Below are positions 56,022 to 64,000 of a DNA stretch of 64,000 nt, in pieces (positions within the stretch are counted from its first letter, which is position 1; each line of letters opens with the position of its first letter). Under the pieces are notes generated by a model that searched no databases, was not told the origin of the DNA, and saw only the letters and a program-made list of their open reading frames with translations. Source of the DNA: Novosphingobium album (ex Liu et al. 2023) (GTDB lineage Bacteria; Pseudomonadota; Alphaproteobacteria; Sphingomonadales; Sphingomonadaceae); assembly GCF_029076845.1 (NCBI RefSeq), contig NZ_JARESE010000082.1:1-64000 (forward strand), written 5' to 3'. The position numbers and the translations under genes are program-made.

Positions 56022-56282
56022 ATGGATTTCGACGACCAGCTGCGCCGCTATTTCGGCACCGCCGATCCCGCGGCGATCGCGCCCGCCGCGCTTGCCGCCG
56101 GGATCGAACGCATGGCGGTGGACCTGGGCATGGAAAAGGATCGCGGCCGCCGCTTCGCGCTGTGGACGCTGATGCACATGTTCGGCGCGGCGCCCGATCT
56201 CGACGTCGCCTTCAAGACCGAGGAAGACCGCGAGGCCGCGCGCGATTTCATGGACATGCTGGACCGCGCGCAGCGGGACTAG
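56022..56282 (+). CDS. Small soluble protein of unknown function
   Basis: An 86-residue acidic, alpha-helical protein (FGTADPAAIAPAALAAGIER; FALWTLMHMFGAAPDLDVAF). Not recognised. Its start lies one base after the MAPEG stop, so the genes are co-transcribed and probably both real. Confidence 0.65.
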   Translation: MDFDDQLRRYFGTADPAAIAPAALAAGIERMAVDLGMEKDRGRRFALWTLMHMFGAAPDLDVAFKTEEDREAARDFMDMLDRAQRD

Positions 56283-56297
56283 CGCGCGGGCCTGCCG

Positions 56298-57347
56298 TCA
56301 GGCCACCTTGAGGCGCCGGGCCATCGCCTGCTCGTCCATCGTCGGCGTGCCGCGCAAGTGGCTCAGCCGGATGCCGGTGCAGGTCATCTTGAAATGGGTG
56401 AAATCCTCATACCACGACAAGTCCTCGGCCGACTTGCCCGAAAGCGCCTGCCACAGCGCCACCGTCTCGTCGTGCGATCCCATGCCTTCCAGATAGGCAC
56501 CGACTTGCGAGCGCGGGCCGTGCATCGTCTCGGCCAGCACGCAGAACCAGGCGAGATCGTGCAGCGCCCCGCCCAGCGACGGCTGCTCCCAGTCCATCAC
56601 CGCGACGACATCGAAATTCTCGTCGAACATCATGTTGCCGATGCGTGCGTCGCCCCAGACCAGCCCTTCGGGCCGGTGCGCGGGCCAGTTTTCCTTCAGC
56701 CGGGCCAGCGCCGCGCGCAGCACCGGCTGGGGCGCGACCTCCTCCAGCCAGCTGGTGAAGCGTTCATACTTGTTCCATTCCTGCGCGAATCCCCGGCGCG
56801 CGCCTTCCGGCCCTTCCAGGAAGCCCAGCTCATCGAGCGGCACGTTCTGGATCGCGGCGAGCTGGCCCACCGCGTTGCGCCACAGCACGCGGCGCTGTTC
56901 GGGCGTGGCATCGGCCAGCCAGCCGCTGCGCGCGTAAGGCGGGATCGAGACCGGCACCCGTCCCTGCTTCCTTTCCATGACGAAGAAGGGCTTGCCCAGG
57001 ATCGCCGGGTCTTCCTCGAACCACAGCGGCCGGGCGACGCGGACATGCCCGCCATCGCTCAGGAACTTCATCACGCGATACTGCTGCTCGAACAGGGTAT
57101 CGGGAAACACGGTGAAGCGATCGGGCCTAATCCGCACGACGCAGCCCTGCCGGTGCTCGCGCCCGCCCTGCGTCCAGCGCGCGTCGAACAGGATCGTCTC
57201 GTGCGATTGCCCGGCGCCGCGCGGATAGGCCAGGTTCTCCACGCTTATGCCCGATGCCCCCGGCAGCCGCGTCGCCAGCCATGCGGCAAGATCGCGCGCC
57301 AGATCGTCTAGATCGCGCGTTTCGGGGGCAACGATGACATCGGACAC
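56298..57347 (-). CDS. APH-like phosphotransferase family protein
   Basis: A 349-residue kinase-fold protein of the aminoglycoside-phosphotransferase/ACAD10-like group. The catalytic loop is LVWGDARIGNMMFDE and the metal-binding motif is VMDWEQPSLG; the usual HGD is WGD. Relatives often sit beside acyl-CoA dehydrogenases and ligases, as here. It starts with GTG. It probably phosphorylates a hydroxyacyl or sterol-type intermediate; the substrate is unknown. Confidence 0.85.
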   Translation of the reverse strand: MSDVIVAPETRDLDDLARDLAAWLATRLPGASGISVENLAYPRGAGQSHETILFDARWTQGGREHRQGCVVRIRPDRFTVFPDTLFEQQYRVMKFLSDGGHVRVARPLWFEEDPAILGKPFFVMERKQGRVPVSIPPYARSGWLADATPEQRRVLWRNAVGQLAAIQNVPLDELGFLEGPEGARRGFAQEWNKYERFTSWLEEVAPQPVLRAALARLKENWPAHRPEGLVWGDARIGNMMFDENFDVVAVMDWEQPSLGGALHDLAWFCVLAETMHGPRSQVGAYLEGMGSHDETVALWQALSGKSAEDLSWYEDFTHFKMTCTGIRLSHLRGTPTMDEQAMARRLKVA

Positions 57348-57392
57348 GCATTTCTCTCCCAGCCGGCGGCCTTTGCTGGCCGTTCATACATA

Positions 57393-57406
57393 TTCACTAT
57401 CGCGAA
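57393..57406. promoter_or_regulatory. Putative IclR operator 1
   Basis: TTCACTATCGCGAA, an imperfect palindrome 46 bases upstream of the phosphotransferase start. It shares the TTCNCNATNNNGAA pattern with sites upstream of the iclR gene and the ligase gene. Confidence 0.5.
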
Positions 57407-57540
57407 TATATTTTCGGCTATTTGCATAAGACGCGGGCGCTCGCCGGTCAAGCCGGGCGCCGGACAGCGCGCTCGATGCCAAATGCGCGAAAAAAGACGG
57501 GATTTGCAGCGACGCCCGGCCGCCTCTCGAACAACCGCGC

Positions 57541-58389
57541 TCAGTCGTCGCCAAGATTGCCGGAAAGGAACCTGGATATGCGCTCGCAAGCCTCGCGCAG
57601 CCGCTGTCCGGCCCGTTCCACTTGCCCGGCCGATTGCGACAGGTGGAAGCCCGCCATGACCAGCGCGATCGTCACCTTGTCGCGCGCGTCATAGATCGGC
57701 GCCATGATCGCCATCAGCGAATAGGCCTGGTCCGGCCGAAGTTCGAGCAGCGGGATCACCGGCAGTTCGTCGGTCCTGGCATCGAGCAGCGAGGTCGCGC
57801 CCGGATCGACTTGCGCCGCGCCCGGACGACGCACCAGCGCGATGAAGCCATGCTCGCGCACGAATTCCATGCCGCGCGTCATCAGGTCGACCTGTTCCGG
57901 GCTGGGGCGCGGGTCGGTCCGGTCCAGCCAGGCATCGGCCTCGCGCGGGGCGCGGGCGTAGAAGGCGATGGCCTGGACCGAGCGCAAGGGCATCCGCGTG
58001 CCGAGCGGCACCGGATAGCCGACATGGCTGAGCGATGCCGCGCGGTCGCGCAAGTGGATGACATCGCCTTCCAGGAAATAGGCGCCGCACACGACATCGA
58101 ATTCATCGGCCAGCGCGCGCATTTCCGGCTGCGCGACTTGCAGCGGCGAGAAATGGTCCGCCGCCGTCCGGCCGATCGCGGCGAGCGCGGGGCCCAGCAC
58201 GTAAGTCTTGTCGCCGGTGCGATAGAGATAGCCGACATCGACCAGCCCGGTCAGCAGCGCGTGGCACGTGGCGCGGCTGAGCTTCAGCGCGCGGACCAGA
58301 TCGGTCAGGGCGAAAGCCTGGCCGGGATGATCGGCGATGAAATTGAGGATGGCGGCAACACGCCGGACACCGGGCGAAGAACGCGACAT
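57541..58389 (-). CDS. IclR-family transcription regulator
   Basis: A 282-residue regulator: an N-terminal winged helix (AILNFIADHPGQAFALTDLV, then KLSRATCHALLTGLV) and a C-terminal effector domain (about 90-270). IclR proteins govern breakdown of aromatic and acyl compounds. It is flanked by a phosphotransferase and an AMP-forming ligase, and a 14-bp palindrome lies just ahead of its own start, suggesting autoregulation. Confidence 0.9.
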   Translation of the reverse strand: MSRSSPGVRRVAAILNFIADHPGQAFALTDLVRALKLSRATCHALLTGLVDVGYLYRTGDKTYVLGPALAAIGRTAADHFSPLQVAQPEMRALADEFDVVCGAYFLEGDVIHLRDRAASLSHVGYPVPLGTRMPLRSVQAIAFYARAPREADAWLDRTDPRPSPEQVDLMTRGMEFVREHGFIALVRRPGAAQVDPGATSLLDARTDELPVIPLLELRPDQAYSLMAIMAPIYDARDKVTIALVMAGFHLSQSAGQVERAGQRLREACERISRFLSGNLGDD

Positions 58390-58396
58390 ATTCTCT

Positions 58397-58410
58397 TTCG
58401 CTATTTCGAA
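58397..58410. promoter_or_regulatory. Putative IclR operator 2
   Basis: TTCGCTATTTCGAA, 8-21 bases ahead of the iclR start, matching the motif in front of the two flanking enzyme genes; position fits autorepression. Confidence 0.5.
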
Positions 58411-58599
58411 TTTAGCGGCCTAGGTGCTCCATCACCCCCCGTCAATAGCACCGCAAGCGTGTTTCGAAACGCGCATGGCGGCACCAGCCCGCTGGGCCAC
58501 CCGGCTTCCCATCGGAATGATACTTTGTGAAAGGCAAGGTGGGGTATCGGGTTGGTGCCGCAACGAAATGCGCTCTTCCGCGCATTTCCCAACCACTTT

Positions 58600-60174
58600 T
58601 CACACCCGGCCCAGCCGCTCGGCCATCATGCTCGCGATCTGGCGGCGCGCCACCTTGTTGCTGTGAAGCAGCGGCACGTCCTCGCGCGCGATCGCGACAT
58701 AGGCGCGCGGCACCTTGTAGCTGGACAGACGCTGGCGCAGCGCGCGCTCGATCGCGGCGAAATCGAGTTCCACCCCTTCGCGCGGGACCACCGCCGCCAC
58801 GACGAGCTGGCCGCGCTCCTTGTCGGGCAGTCCGACGACATAGGCATTGTGCACGCCTTCGAGCTGCTGCATCTCCATTTCGACCTCGGCGGGCGAAACG
58901 TTCGATCCGGCCGCCTTGATCATGTCGCCGTTGCGGCCGACGAAATGGATGCGCCGCCCTTGCGGCCGATCCTCCACCAGGCACATGTCGCCCGTGCGGA
59001 AATAGCCGTCGGCGGTGAAATGCTCCGCCCGCTCCACCTTGTGCAGCGCGGGCGTGACCGGATAGCCGCGCACTTGCATCTCGCCCACTTCGCCATCGCC
59101 GACCGGCTGGTCGTTCTCGTCGGCGACGCGGATCTCGTAGCCGGGGCCGAAATGGTCCATCGGCGCGCAGACCGGATAGCCCGGCGCGCGGAAATCATCG
59201 CCCCAGGAATAAGGCCCCAGCGTCTCGCTCATGCCCAGGCCCCACCACGGCCTAGGGCCCTGGATCAGCTTGAGGTCTTCCTCGGCCAGAACGCTGCCCA
59301 TGGCGAAGCGGCTGTTGCTCAGCGTGCGCTCGGTGCAGATCGTGGTGGCCCCGGCCATCCAGCTCGGCAACAGGTAGAGCATCATCCCACCCACCCAGAA
59401 CATCGGCAATTGCGCCATGCAGCGCCCGCCAGCCGCGATCCCCAGCATTCCGGCCAGCGTACGCGCGCGGAACAGCACCGGGCCGTGCAGGTGCTTGACC
59501 CCCTTGGGCAAGGCCATCGACCCGGACGTGTATATCTCGACGAACTGGTCGGTCGGGTGGACTTCGGCCTCGATCTCGCGCAGCAGATCCTCGCCCACGG
59601 TTTCGGCCGCGCCGGTCAGGAAGGCCATGGGACGGATCGCCGCCGGCAAGCCCGGCCCGCTCGATACGATCCAGCGCAAATAGGGCACGCGCCCCAGCCG
59701 CAAGTCACCGCCCGGATGACCGGCCAGTTCGGGCAGCGCCTCGCCGATCCGCTCGGCATAGTCCTTGCCCAGCATGGCGCGCTGGATCACCAGCCCCTGG
59801 ATGTCGGACTGGCGCAGCACGCGGACCAGTTCGTTGGCGCGGATCATCGTGCTGATCGGCACGGCCACGGCGCCGATCCGGCCGATCGCGGCCAGCATCA
59901 GCGCGAAATCCGGGCCGTTGCGGAAAATGAAGCCGACGCGCGCGCCCTTGCCGATGCCTTTGGCGATCAGGCCGCGCGCGATCAGCGCGGAACGCGAATC
60001 GAGTTCGGCGAATGTCGCGGCTTCGGCATCGGCGGCGTCATCCTCGATGGCGATCGCCACCGCATCGCCGTAAGCCGCCGCCGCCGCGCGAATCAGTTGC
60101 GGGAAAGTCTTCGCTTCCGCCGGTTCCGGGGCAACCGCCCTGTCGCTGCTCACCTCGATCCGTCCTCTCTCCAT
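58600..60174 (-). CDS. AMP-forming acyl-CoA ligase (class I adenylate-forming)
   Basis: A 524-residue enzyme that activates a carboxylate with ATP and CoA. The P-loop-like motif is EIYTSGSMALPKG, A5-type motif GLGMSETLGPYSWG, A7 YFRTGDM, A8 GRNGDMIKAAGSNVSP, and the catalytic lysine in SNKVARR near the C-terminus. An alternative GTG start (VSSDRAV) has a GAGG upstream. Substrate unknown; the IclR and phosphotransferase neighbours suggest a fatty, terpenoid or aromatic acid. Confidence 0.87.
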   Translation of the reverse strand: MERGRIEVSSDRAVAPEPAEAKTFPQLIRAAAAAYGDAVAIAIEDDAADAEAATFAELDSRSALIARGLIAKGIGKGARVGFIFRNGPDFALMLAAIGRIGAVAVPISTMIRANELVRVLRQSDIQGLVIQRAMLGKDYAERIGEALPELAGHPGGDLRLGRVPYLRWIVSSGPGLPAAIRPMAFLTGAAETVGEDLLREIEAEVHPTDQFVEIYTSGSMALPKGVKHLHGPVLFRARTLAGMLGIAAGGRCMAQLPMFWVGGMMLYLLPSWMAGATTICTERTLSNSRFAMGSVLAEEDLKLIQGPRPWWGLGMSETLGPYSWGDDFRAPGYPVCAPMDHFGPGYEIRVADENDQPVGDGEVGEMQVRGYPVTPALHKVERAEHFTADGYFRTGDMCLVEDRPQGRRIHFVGRNGDMIKAAGSNVSPAEVEMEMQQLEGVHNAYVVGLPDKERGQLVVAAVVPREGVELDFAAIERALRQRLSSYKVPRAYVAIAREDVPLLHSNKVARRQIASMMAERLGRV

Positions 60175-60292
60175 CCCCAGCTTGCGCGCTTGATGCCTTG
60201 CCCATTCGCGTCAGCCAAGCCCTTCGCGTGCCGGCACGACGCGGGAGCGACCCGATCCAGCCTGCGCGGGGCCCCTGAATTTGGCCGATAAA

Positions 60293-60306
60293 TTCGCTAT
60301 GGCAAA
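60293..60306. promoter_or_regulatory. Putative IclR operator 3
   Basis: TTCGCTATGGCAAA, about 120 bases upstream of the ligase start, a weaker copy of the palindrome found before iclR and the phosphotransferase. Confidence 0.4.
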
Positions 60307-60355
60307 TACTTTATCGAAATTGCGTATTTTTGTCCGGCGACGGACTCCCCGCCGC

Positions 60356-61753
60356 CTAGCTGTCGGCAAAGGCGAAAGGCTGGACCGTGCGGCGATATTC
60401 GTCGCTGACGATCTCACGGCCGATCGGCGGGGCGGAGCGTGCGGTGCATTCGGGGCGGTTGCACAGCCGGCAGGTCACGCCCACCCGCGTCGCCACAGCT
60501 TGCGCCGGGTCCACGCCTTGCGCATAGACCAGCCGGCCCGCCTCCCTGGCCCCGCAGGCCAACGCCACCGCGCGCAGCACGCGCGGCCGGTCATGGCTGC
60601 CACCGCCCGCGCAAACCGTCCGCGCGATCGAGAAGAAGCGCTGGCCGTCCGGCAATTCGAGCCACTGCGTGATGATCTCGCCCGGCCGGCGAAACGCCTG
60701 GTGCACGCTCCACAGCGGGCAGCCGCCGCCATGCGCGGCGAAAGGGAAGCCCGCGCCGTCGAGCCGCTTGGAGACATTGCCCGCCTCGTCAATGCGGATG
60801 AAGAAGAACGGCACGCCCTCCTCGCCCGGCCGGTGCAGCGTGGTGAGGCGATGGGCGACTTGCTCGAAGCTCGCGCCGAACAGCCGGCTCAGCGCCTCGA
60901 TATCGTAATGCCGTTCCCCCACTGCCCTGGCGAAGCGGGCATAAGGCATGATCAGCGCCGCCGCGCCATAGCCGGCCAGTGCCCGGCGCACGAGCGTCTC
61001 GGCCGTCCGGCTGGCGAAAGTCCCGGCCCGCGCGGCCTGCGCGATGGCGCTGCGCATCGCGGTATAGGCGATATGCGCGGCAAGCTGATAATGGCGGCTG
61101 GCGGCATCGAGCGTGTCGGCGATCAGCAATTGCTGGTTGTGCCGATCGAACCGCCGCACCGAATCGACCAGCACATCAGGCGGCACGAACCGCACGCGCA
61201 CGCCCTTCTTCGCCAGCCAGGGCCGCGATCCGCCCTCGGCGGCGATCTCGGCCGCCAGTTCCTCGGCGCGGGCATCCAGATCGGGGAAATGGTTGTGCCG
61301 GGCCGCCAGGAAGCGCTGGGCCTCGCTCACCGGATCGGTCTCCTCGGCATCGCTGCCGGCGAAGCGCTGCTCGGCCAGCGCCTGCTGCTCGCGCGTGTAG
61401 GCGCCGTGGAGCCGCAGCAGCGCTTCGGACACGCCGGGGAAGCTCATCGCCAGGTCCGCCACTTCCAGCGAGGGCAGATCGATATCGGCGAAGATCGGAT
61501 CGCGCAGCACATCCTCGATCCGGCGGGCATAATCCGCGCCATCCTCGCTCGCCAGGTCGGTGATGTCGAGCCCGTAGGACCGCGCCAGCCGCAGCAGCAG
61601 GTCAGCCGTGACCGGGCGCTGGTTGCGTTCGAGCAGCGCGACATAGGATGGCGAGATCTCCAGATCCCCGGCCATGGCCTGCTGCGTCAGGCCCAGTTCG
61701 CGCCGCAGGCGGCGCAAGCGGGGGCCGAGGTAGAGAGGTCTGGTTTCCGCCAT
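60356..61753 (-). CDS. ScfR/RamB/PccR-family short-chain acyl-CoA regulator
   Basis: A 465-residue regulator with an N-terminal XRE HTH (LRRELGLTQQAMAGDLEISP and SYVALLERNQR), a middle IrrE/ImmA-like domain (about 130-260) without the HExxH motif, and a C-terminal domain with a cysteine cluster (TCRLCNRPECTAR). ScfR proteins sense short-chain acyl-CoA; RamB and PccR, the studied members, control glyoxylate and propionyl-CoA genes. It is divergent from aceA. It is the best candidate to link isocitrate lyase with the pcc operon in this window. Confidence 0.9.
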   Translation of the reverse strand: MAETRPLYLGPRLRRLRRELGLTQQAMAGDLEISPSYVALLERNQRPVTADLLLRLARSYGLDITDLASEDGADYARRIEDVLRDPIFADIDLPSLEVADLAMSFPGVSEALLRLHGAYTREQQALAEQRFAGSDAEETDPVSEAQRFLAARHNHFPDLDARAEELAAEIAAEGGSRPWLAKKGVRVRFVPPDVLVDSVRRFDRHNQQLLIADTLDAASRHYQLAAHIAYTAMRSAIAQAARAGTFASRTAETLVRRALAGYGAAALIMPYARFARAVGERHYDIEALSRLFGASFEQVAHRLTTLHRPGEEGVPFFFIRIDEAGNVSKRLDGAGFPFAAHGGGCPLWSVHQAFRRPGEIITQWLELPDGQRFFSIARTVCAGGGSHDRPRVLRAVALACGAREAGRLVYAQGVDPAQAVATRVGVTCRLCNRPECTARSAPPIGREIVSDEYRRTVQPFAFADS

Positions 61754-61783
61754 ACCTTGTCATGATGTCATAGGCACACAACT

Positions 61784-61802
61784 TTACAACAATTATTTGT
61801 AA
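61784..61802. promoter_or_regulatory. Putative ScfR operator between scfR and aceA
   Basis: TTACAA and TTGTAA separated by seven bases form an inverted repeat in an AT-rich island between the divergent genes. The half-sites resemble the TTTGCAAA-type sites described for ScfR-family regulators. Confidence 0.5.
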
Positions 61803-61898
61803 GGTTTGACAGACGCACTTCGCCAGCCGTTTTTTTCGCGGATTTCCGCGCATAGAACGCGTCCATCGGAACAACACCCGCCCGAAGGAATGCGAATC

Positions 61899-63491
61899 GT
61901 GACTTACCAGCAAACCATCACCGAAGCCGGTCGCGCGATCGGCCATGAACCGACCTGGCACGGCATCGAGGCCGAATCGGTCGCGCGGATGCGCCTGCAG
62001 AACCGCTTCCGCACGGGCCTCGACATCGCCCGCTATACCGCGCGGATCATGCGCGAGGACATGGCCGCCTACGATGCCGATCCGGCGCACTACACCCAGT
62101 CGCTGGGCTGCTGGCACGGCTTCATCGGCCAGCAGAAGATGATCAGCATCAAGAAGCACTTCGCGTCCACCAAGCGCCGCTACCTCTACTTGTCGGGCTG
62201 GATGGTCGCCGCGCTGCGCAGCGAGTTCGGCCCCCTGCCCGACCAGTCGATGCACGAGAAGACGAGCGTCGCCGCGCTGATCGAGGAACTCTACACCTTC
62301 CTCAAGCAGGCCGACGCGCGCGAGCTGGGGATGATGTTCCGCGCGCTCGACAAGGCGCGCGCGACCGGCGACGAGATGGAGGCCAAGCGGCTGGAGCACG
62401 CGATCGACACCTATGAAACGCACGTCGTGCCGATCATCGCCGATATCGACGCGGGCTTCGGCAACGCGGAAGCGACTTATCTTCTCGCCAGGAAGTTCAT
62501 CGAGGCCGGTGCCTGCTGCATCCAGATCGAGAACCAGGTCTCGGACGAAAAGCAGTGCGGCCACCAGGATGGCAAGGTCACGGTCCCGCACGAGGACTTC
62601 CTCGCGAAGATCCGCGCGGTCCGCTATGCCTTCATGGAGCTTGGCGTCGATGAAGGGCTGATCGTCGCCCGCACGGATTCGCTGGGCGCGGGGCTGACCA
62701 AGCAGATCGCCTATGTCCGCCAGCCGGGCGATATCGCCGATCAGTACAACAGCTTCCTCGATTGCGAGGAAGTCGACGCGAGCCAGCTTGGCCACGGCGA
62801 TGTCCTGATCAGCCGCGACGGCAAGCTGATGCGGCCCAGGCGCCTGCCTTCGAACCTCTATCAGTTCCGCCCCGGAACCGGCGAGGATCGCTGCGTGCTC
62901 GATTGCATCACCGCGCTGCAGAACGGCGCGGACCTGCTGTGGATCGAGACCGAGAAGCCGCACATCGGCCAGATCGGCGGCATGGTGAACCGCATCCGCG
63001 AAGTCGTCCCCAACGCCAAGCTGGTCTATAATAACTCGCCCAGCTTCAACTGGACGCTGAACTTCCGCCAGCAGGTCTACGATGCCTGGAAGGCCGAAGG
63101 CCACGACGTTTCGGAGTATGACCGCGACCGGCTGATGAGCGCCGATTACGACGGCACCGATCTGGGGATCGAGGCGGACGAGCGCATTCGCCACTTCCAG
63201 CGCGATTCCTCGCGCGAGGCGGGCATCTTCCACCACCTCATCACGCTGCCGACCTATCACACCACGGCTCTGTCCACCGACAATCTCGCCCGGGAATACT
63301 TCGGCGGGCTGGGGATGCTCGGCTACGTCAAGCATGTCCAGCGCCAGGAGATCCGCCAGGGGATCGCCTGCGTGAAGCACCAGAACATGGCCGGCTCCGA
63401 CATCGGCGACGACCACAAGGAATACTTCGCCGGCGAGGCGGCCCTCAAGGCCGGCGGCGCCCACAACACGATGAACCAATTCGCGGCCTGA
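61899..63491 (+). CDS. aceA: Isocitrate lyase
   Basis: A 530-residue enzyme that splits isocitrate to glyoxylate and succinate. It has the longer-subtype active site DEKQCGHQDGK (Cys220) rather than KKCGH, as in Pseudomonas aeruginosa-type enzymes, plus IIADIDAGFGN and YNNSPSFNW. The GTG at 61899 is preferred since AAGGA lies ten bases upstream; an ATG nine bases earlier is too close to it. It enables growth on acetate and fatty acids. Malate synthase is not in the window. Confidence 0.94.
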   Translation: MTYQQTITEAGRAIGHEPTWHGIEAESVARMRLQNRFRTGLDIARYTARIMREDMAAYDADPAHYTQSLGCWHGFIGQQKMISIKKHFASTKRRYLYLSGWMVAALRSEFGPLPDQSMHEKTSVAALIEELYTFLKQADARELGMMFRALDKARATGDEMEAKRLEHAIDTYETHVVPIIADIDAGFGNAEATYLLARKFIEAGACCIQIENQVSDEKQCGHQDGKVTVPHEDFLAKIRAVRYAFMELGVDEGLIVARTDSLGAGLTKQIAYVRQPGDIADQYNSFLDCEEVDASQLGHGDVLISRDGKLMRPRRLPSNLYQFRPGTGEDRCVLDCITALQNGADLLWIETEKPHIGQIGGMVNRIREVVPNAKLVYNNSPSFNWTLNFRQQVYDAWKAEGHDVSEYDRDRLMSADYDGTDLGIEADERIRHFQRDSSREAGIFHHLITLPTYHTTALSTDNLAREYFGGLGMLGYVKHVQRQEIRQGIACVKHQNMAGSDIGDDHKEYFAGEAALKAGGAHNTMNQFAA

Positions 63492-63517
63492 TCCGCGCGA
63501 GCCAAGGAAGGAGACGT

Positions 63518-63691
63518 ATGATGACGACCACTACGCACGAACCGGCCCGCTCGCGCGCCGTGCTTTCGAACGAGGATTTCAAGCTGCTGCAGGAAGCGGT
63601 GCTGTTCTACCTGAAAGCGCATGAGGACGACCCGGTCTCATCGAAGTATTCGAACCTCTACCATCGCCTGGGCAGCGCCGTGCGCCGCTGA
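63518..63691 (+). CDS. Small protein downstream of aceA
   Basis: A 57-residue protein with an excellent ribosome site (AAGGAAGGAG) 26 bases after the aceA stop. A polar N-terminus is followed by a helix (NEDFKLLQEAVLFYLKAHED) and a short KYSNLYHRLGSAVRR tail. Not recognised; co-transcription with isocitrate lyase suggests a role in or regulation of the glyoxylate shunt (inference). Confidence 0.65.
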   Translation: MMTTTTHEPARSRAVLSNEDFKLLQEAVLFYLKAHEDDPVSSKYSNLYHRLGSAVRR

Positions 63692-63692
63692 G

Positions 63693-63775
63693 GCGGGGCA
63701 GAGGCCCCGCGAAGAGTTTTCCTGGGGAGGAAAACGTGGCCCGTCGCGTGTCGCCCTGATGGCGCGCGGCGGGCC
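63693..63775 (+). terminator. Three consecutive hairpins after the aceA unit
   Basis: GCGGGGC-AGAG-GCCCCGC (63693-63710), GTTTTCCT-GGGG-AGGAAAAC (63716-63735) and a nested GGCCCG...CGGGCC structure (63738-63775) follow directly on each other. None has a clear T-tract, so this is either a compound terminator or a structured RNA. Confidence 0.5.
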
Positions 63776-63915
63776 ATTCGCTTGTGCCGCGCCGCGCCCG
63801 CGATCGCCGGCCAATCTTATCCGCCGGTTCGGTAGTTACCGAAAGTCCCGCTTACGCAAGTGTCAATCCGATCCGCTTAGGGCCAAGACCGCAATCATCC
63901 AGTCTGGGCCCCCGC

Positions 63916-64000
63916 GTGATCGACCTTTATCTATCCCTGCACGATCACCACCGCCACGGGATGCTCCCGCTGGCGCTGCTCGTCTGCCTGTTCGCGACCA
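63916..64000 (+). CDS. Start of a membrane protein, cut by window end
   Basis: From a GTG the frame reads IDLYLSLHDHHRHGMLPLAL and LVCLFAT before the window ends. A histidine-rich loop followed by a hydrophobic helix resembles the beginning of MHYT-domain signalling proteins (usually with GGDEF/EAL domains), but only 28 codons are visible. Confidence 0.35.
   Translation, partial: MIDLYLSLHDHHRHGMLPLALLVCLFAT

Overview
The window is high-GC DNA from an alphaproteobacterium. Gene content (tandem Flp pilins, aroK-aroB, a propionyl-CoA/methylmalonyl-CoA operon, ALA-synthase HemA, a carboxy(nor)spermidine polyamine route, a DUF5818 gene and ScfR/RamB next to isocitrate lyase) points to Sphingomonadales, probably Novosphingobium or a close relative. 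This is inferred from gene families, not from a database search.

Bases 1-8559 look like one end of an integrated element (ICE or plasmid-like island). In order they hold a parB-like gene cut after about 72 codons, an unknown gene, a complete Xre-RES toxin-antitoxin pair with a readable promoter/operator, a giant methyltransferase-helicase of the strawberry-notch type, a CHC2/Toprim primase-like protein, a secreted lytic transglycosylase and a small DUF5818 protein. The block stops against the 3' end (encoded CCA) of a tRNA-Arg(ACG) gene at 8560-8636, the classic target of tyrosine integrases. Everything after that reads as chromosomal backbone.

Bases 8637-17740: MutT-like Nudix, two Flp pilin genes, an M48 lipoprotein protease, XerD-type recombinase, a large secreted protein of unknown function, aroK-aroB, DUF3008 and a secreted small protein.

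Bases 16958-31153 (minus strand) are mainly one long convergent gene train for propionyl-CoA to succinyl-CoA: pccB, a thiolase, methylmalonyl-CoA epimerase, methylmalonyl-CoA mutase, then a heme-dependent N-demethylase-like protein, O-acetylhomoserine sulfhydrylase, biotin synthase, an esterase, a decayed DUF4160/DUF2442 pair, pccA, a CsaA-like protein and a thioesterase. BioB supplies the biotin that PccA needs. A 25-bp tandem repeat and a palindromic operator lie just upstream of pccB. The probable regulator of such genes, a ScfR/RamB-family protein, lies far away at 60356-61753, divergent from isocitrate lyase.

Bases 31461-48348: glutathione reductase, a YdeN-like hydrolase, pgi, lepB-rnc-era-SGNH hydrolase, topA with a coupled tiny HTH-like protein, dprA, plsY, murI with a metal-site-less metallo-beta-lactamase-like protein, hemA, an N-terminally short GGDEF protein with an altered active-site motif, and a PilZ-HTH fusion.

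Bases 48537-56282 carry a polyamine block (ornithine/lysine decarboxylase, carboxynorspermidine decarboxylase and dehydrogenase, with a DUF486 membrane protein between the last two), a LemA/DUF3137 pair, a threonine dehydratase-like enzyme and a MAPEG protein. Bases 56298-60306 form a small acyl-CoA unit (APH-like phosphotransferase, IclR regulator, AMP-forming ligase) whose three upstream regions share one 14-bp palindromic motif. The window closes with the glyoxylate-shunt enzyme AceA, a small co-transcribed protein, a hairpin-rich stretch and the first codons of a further membrane protein.
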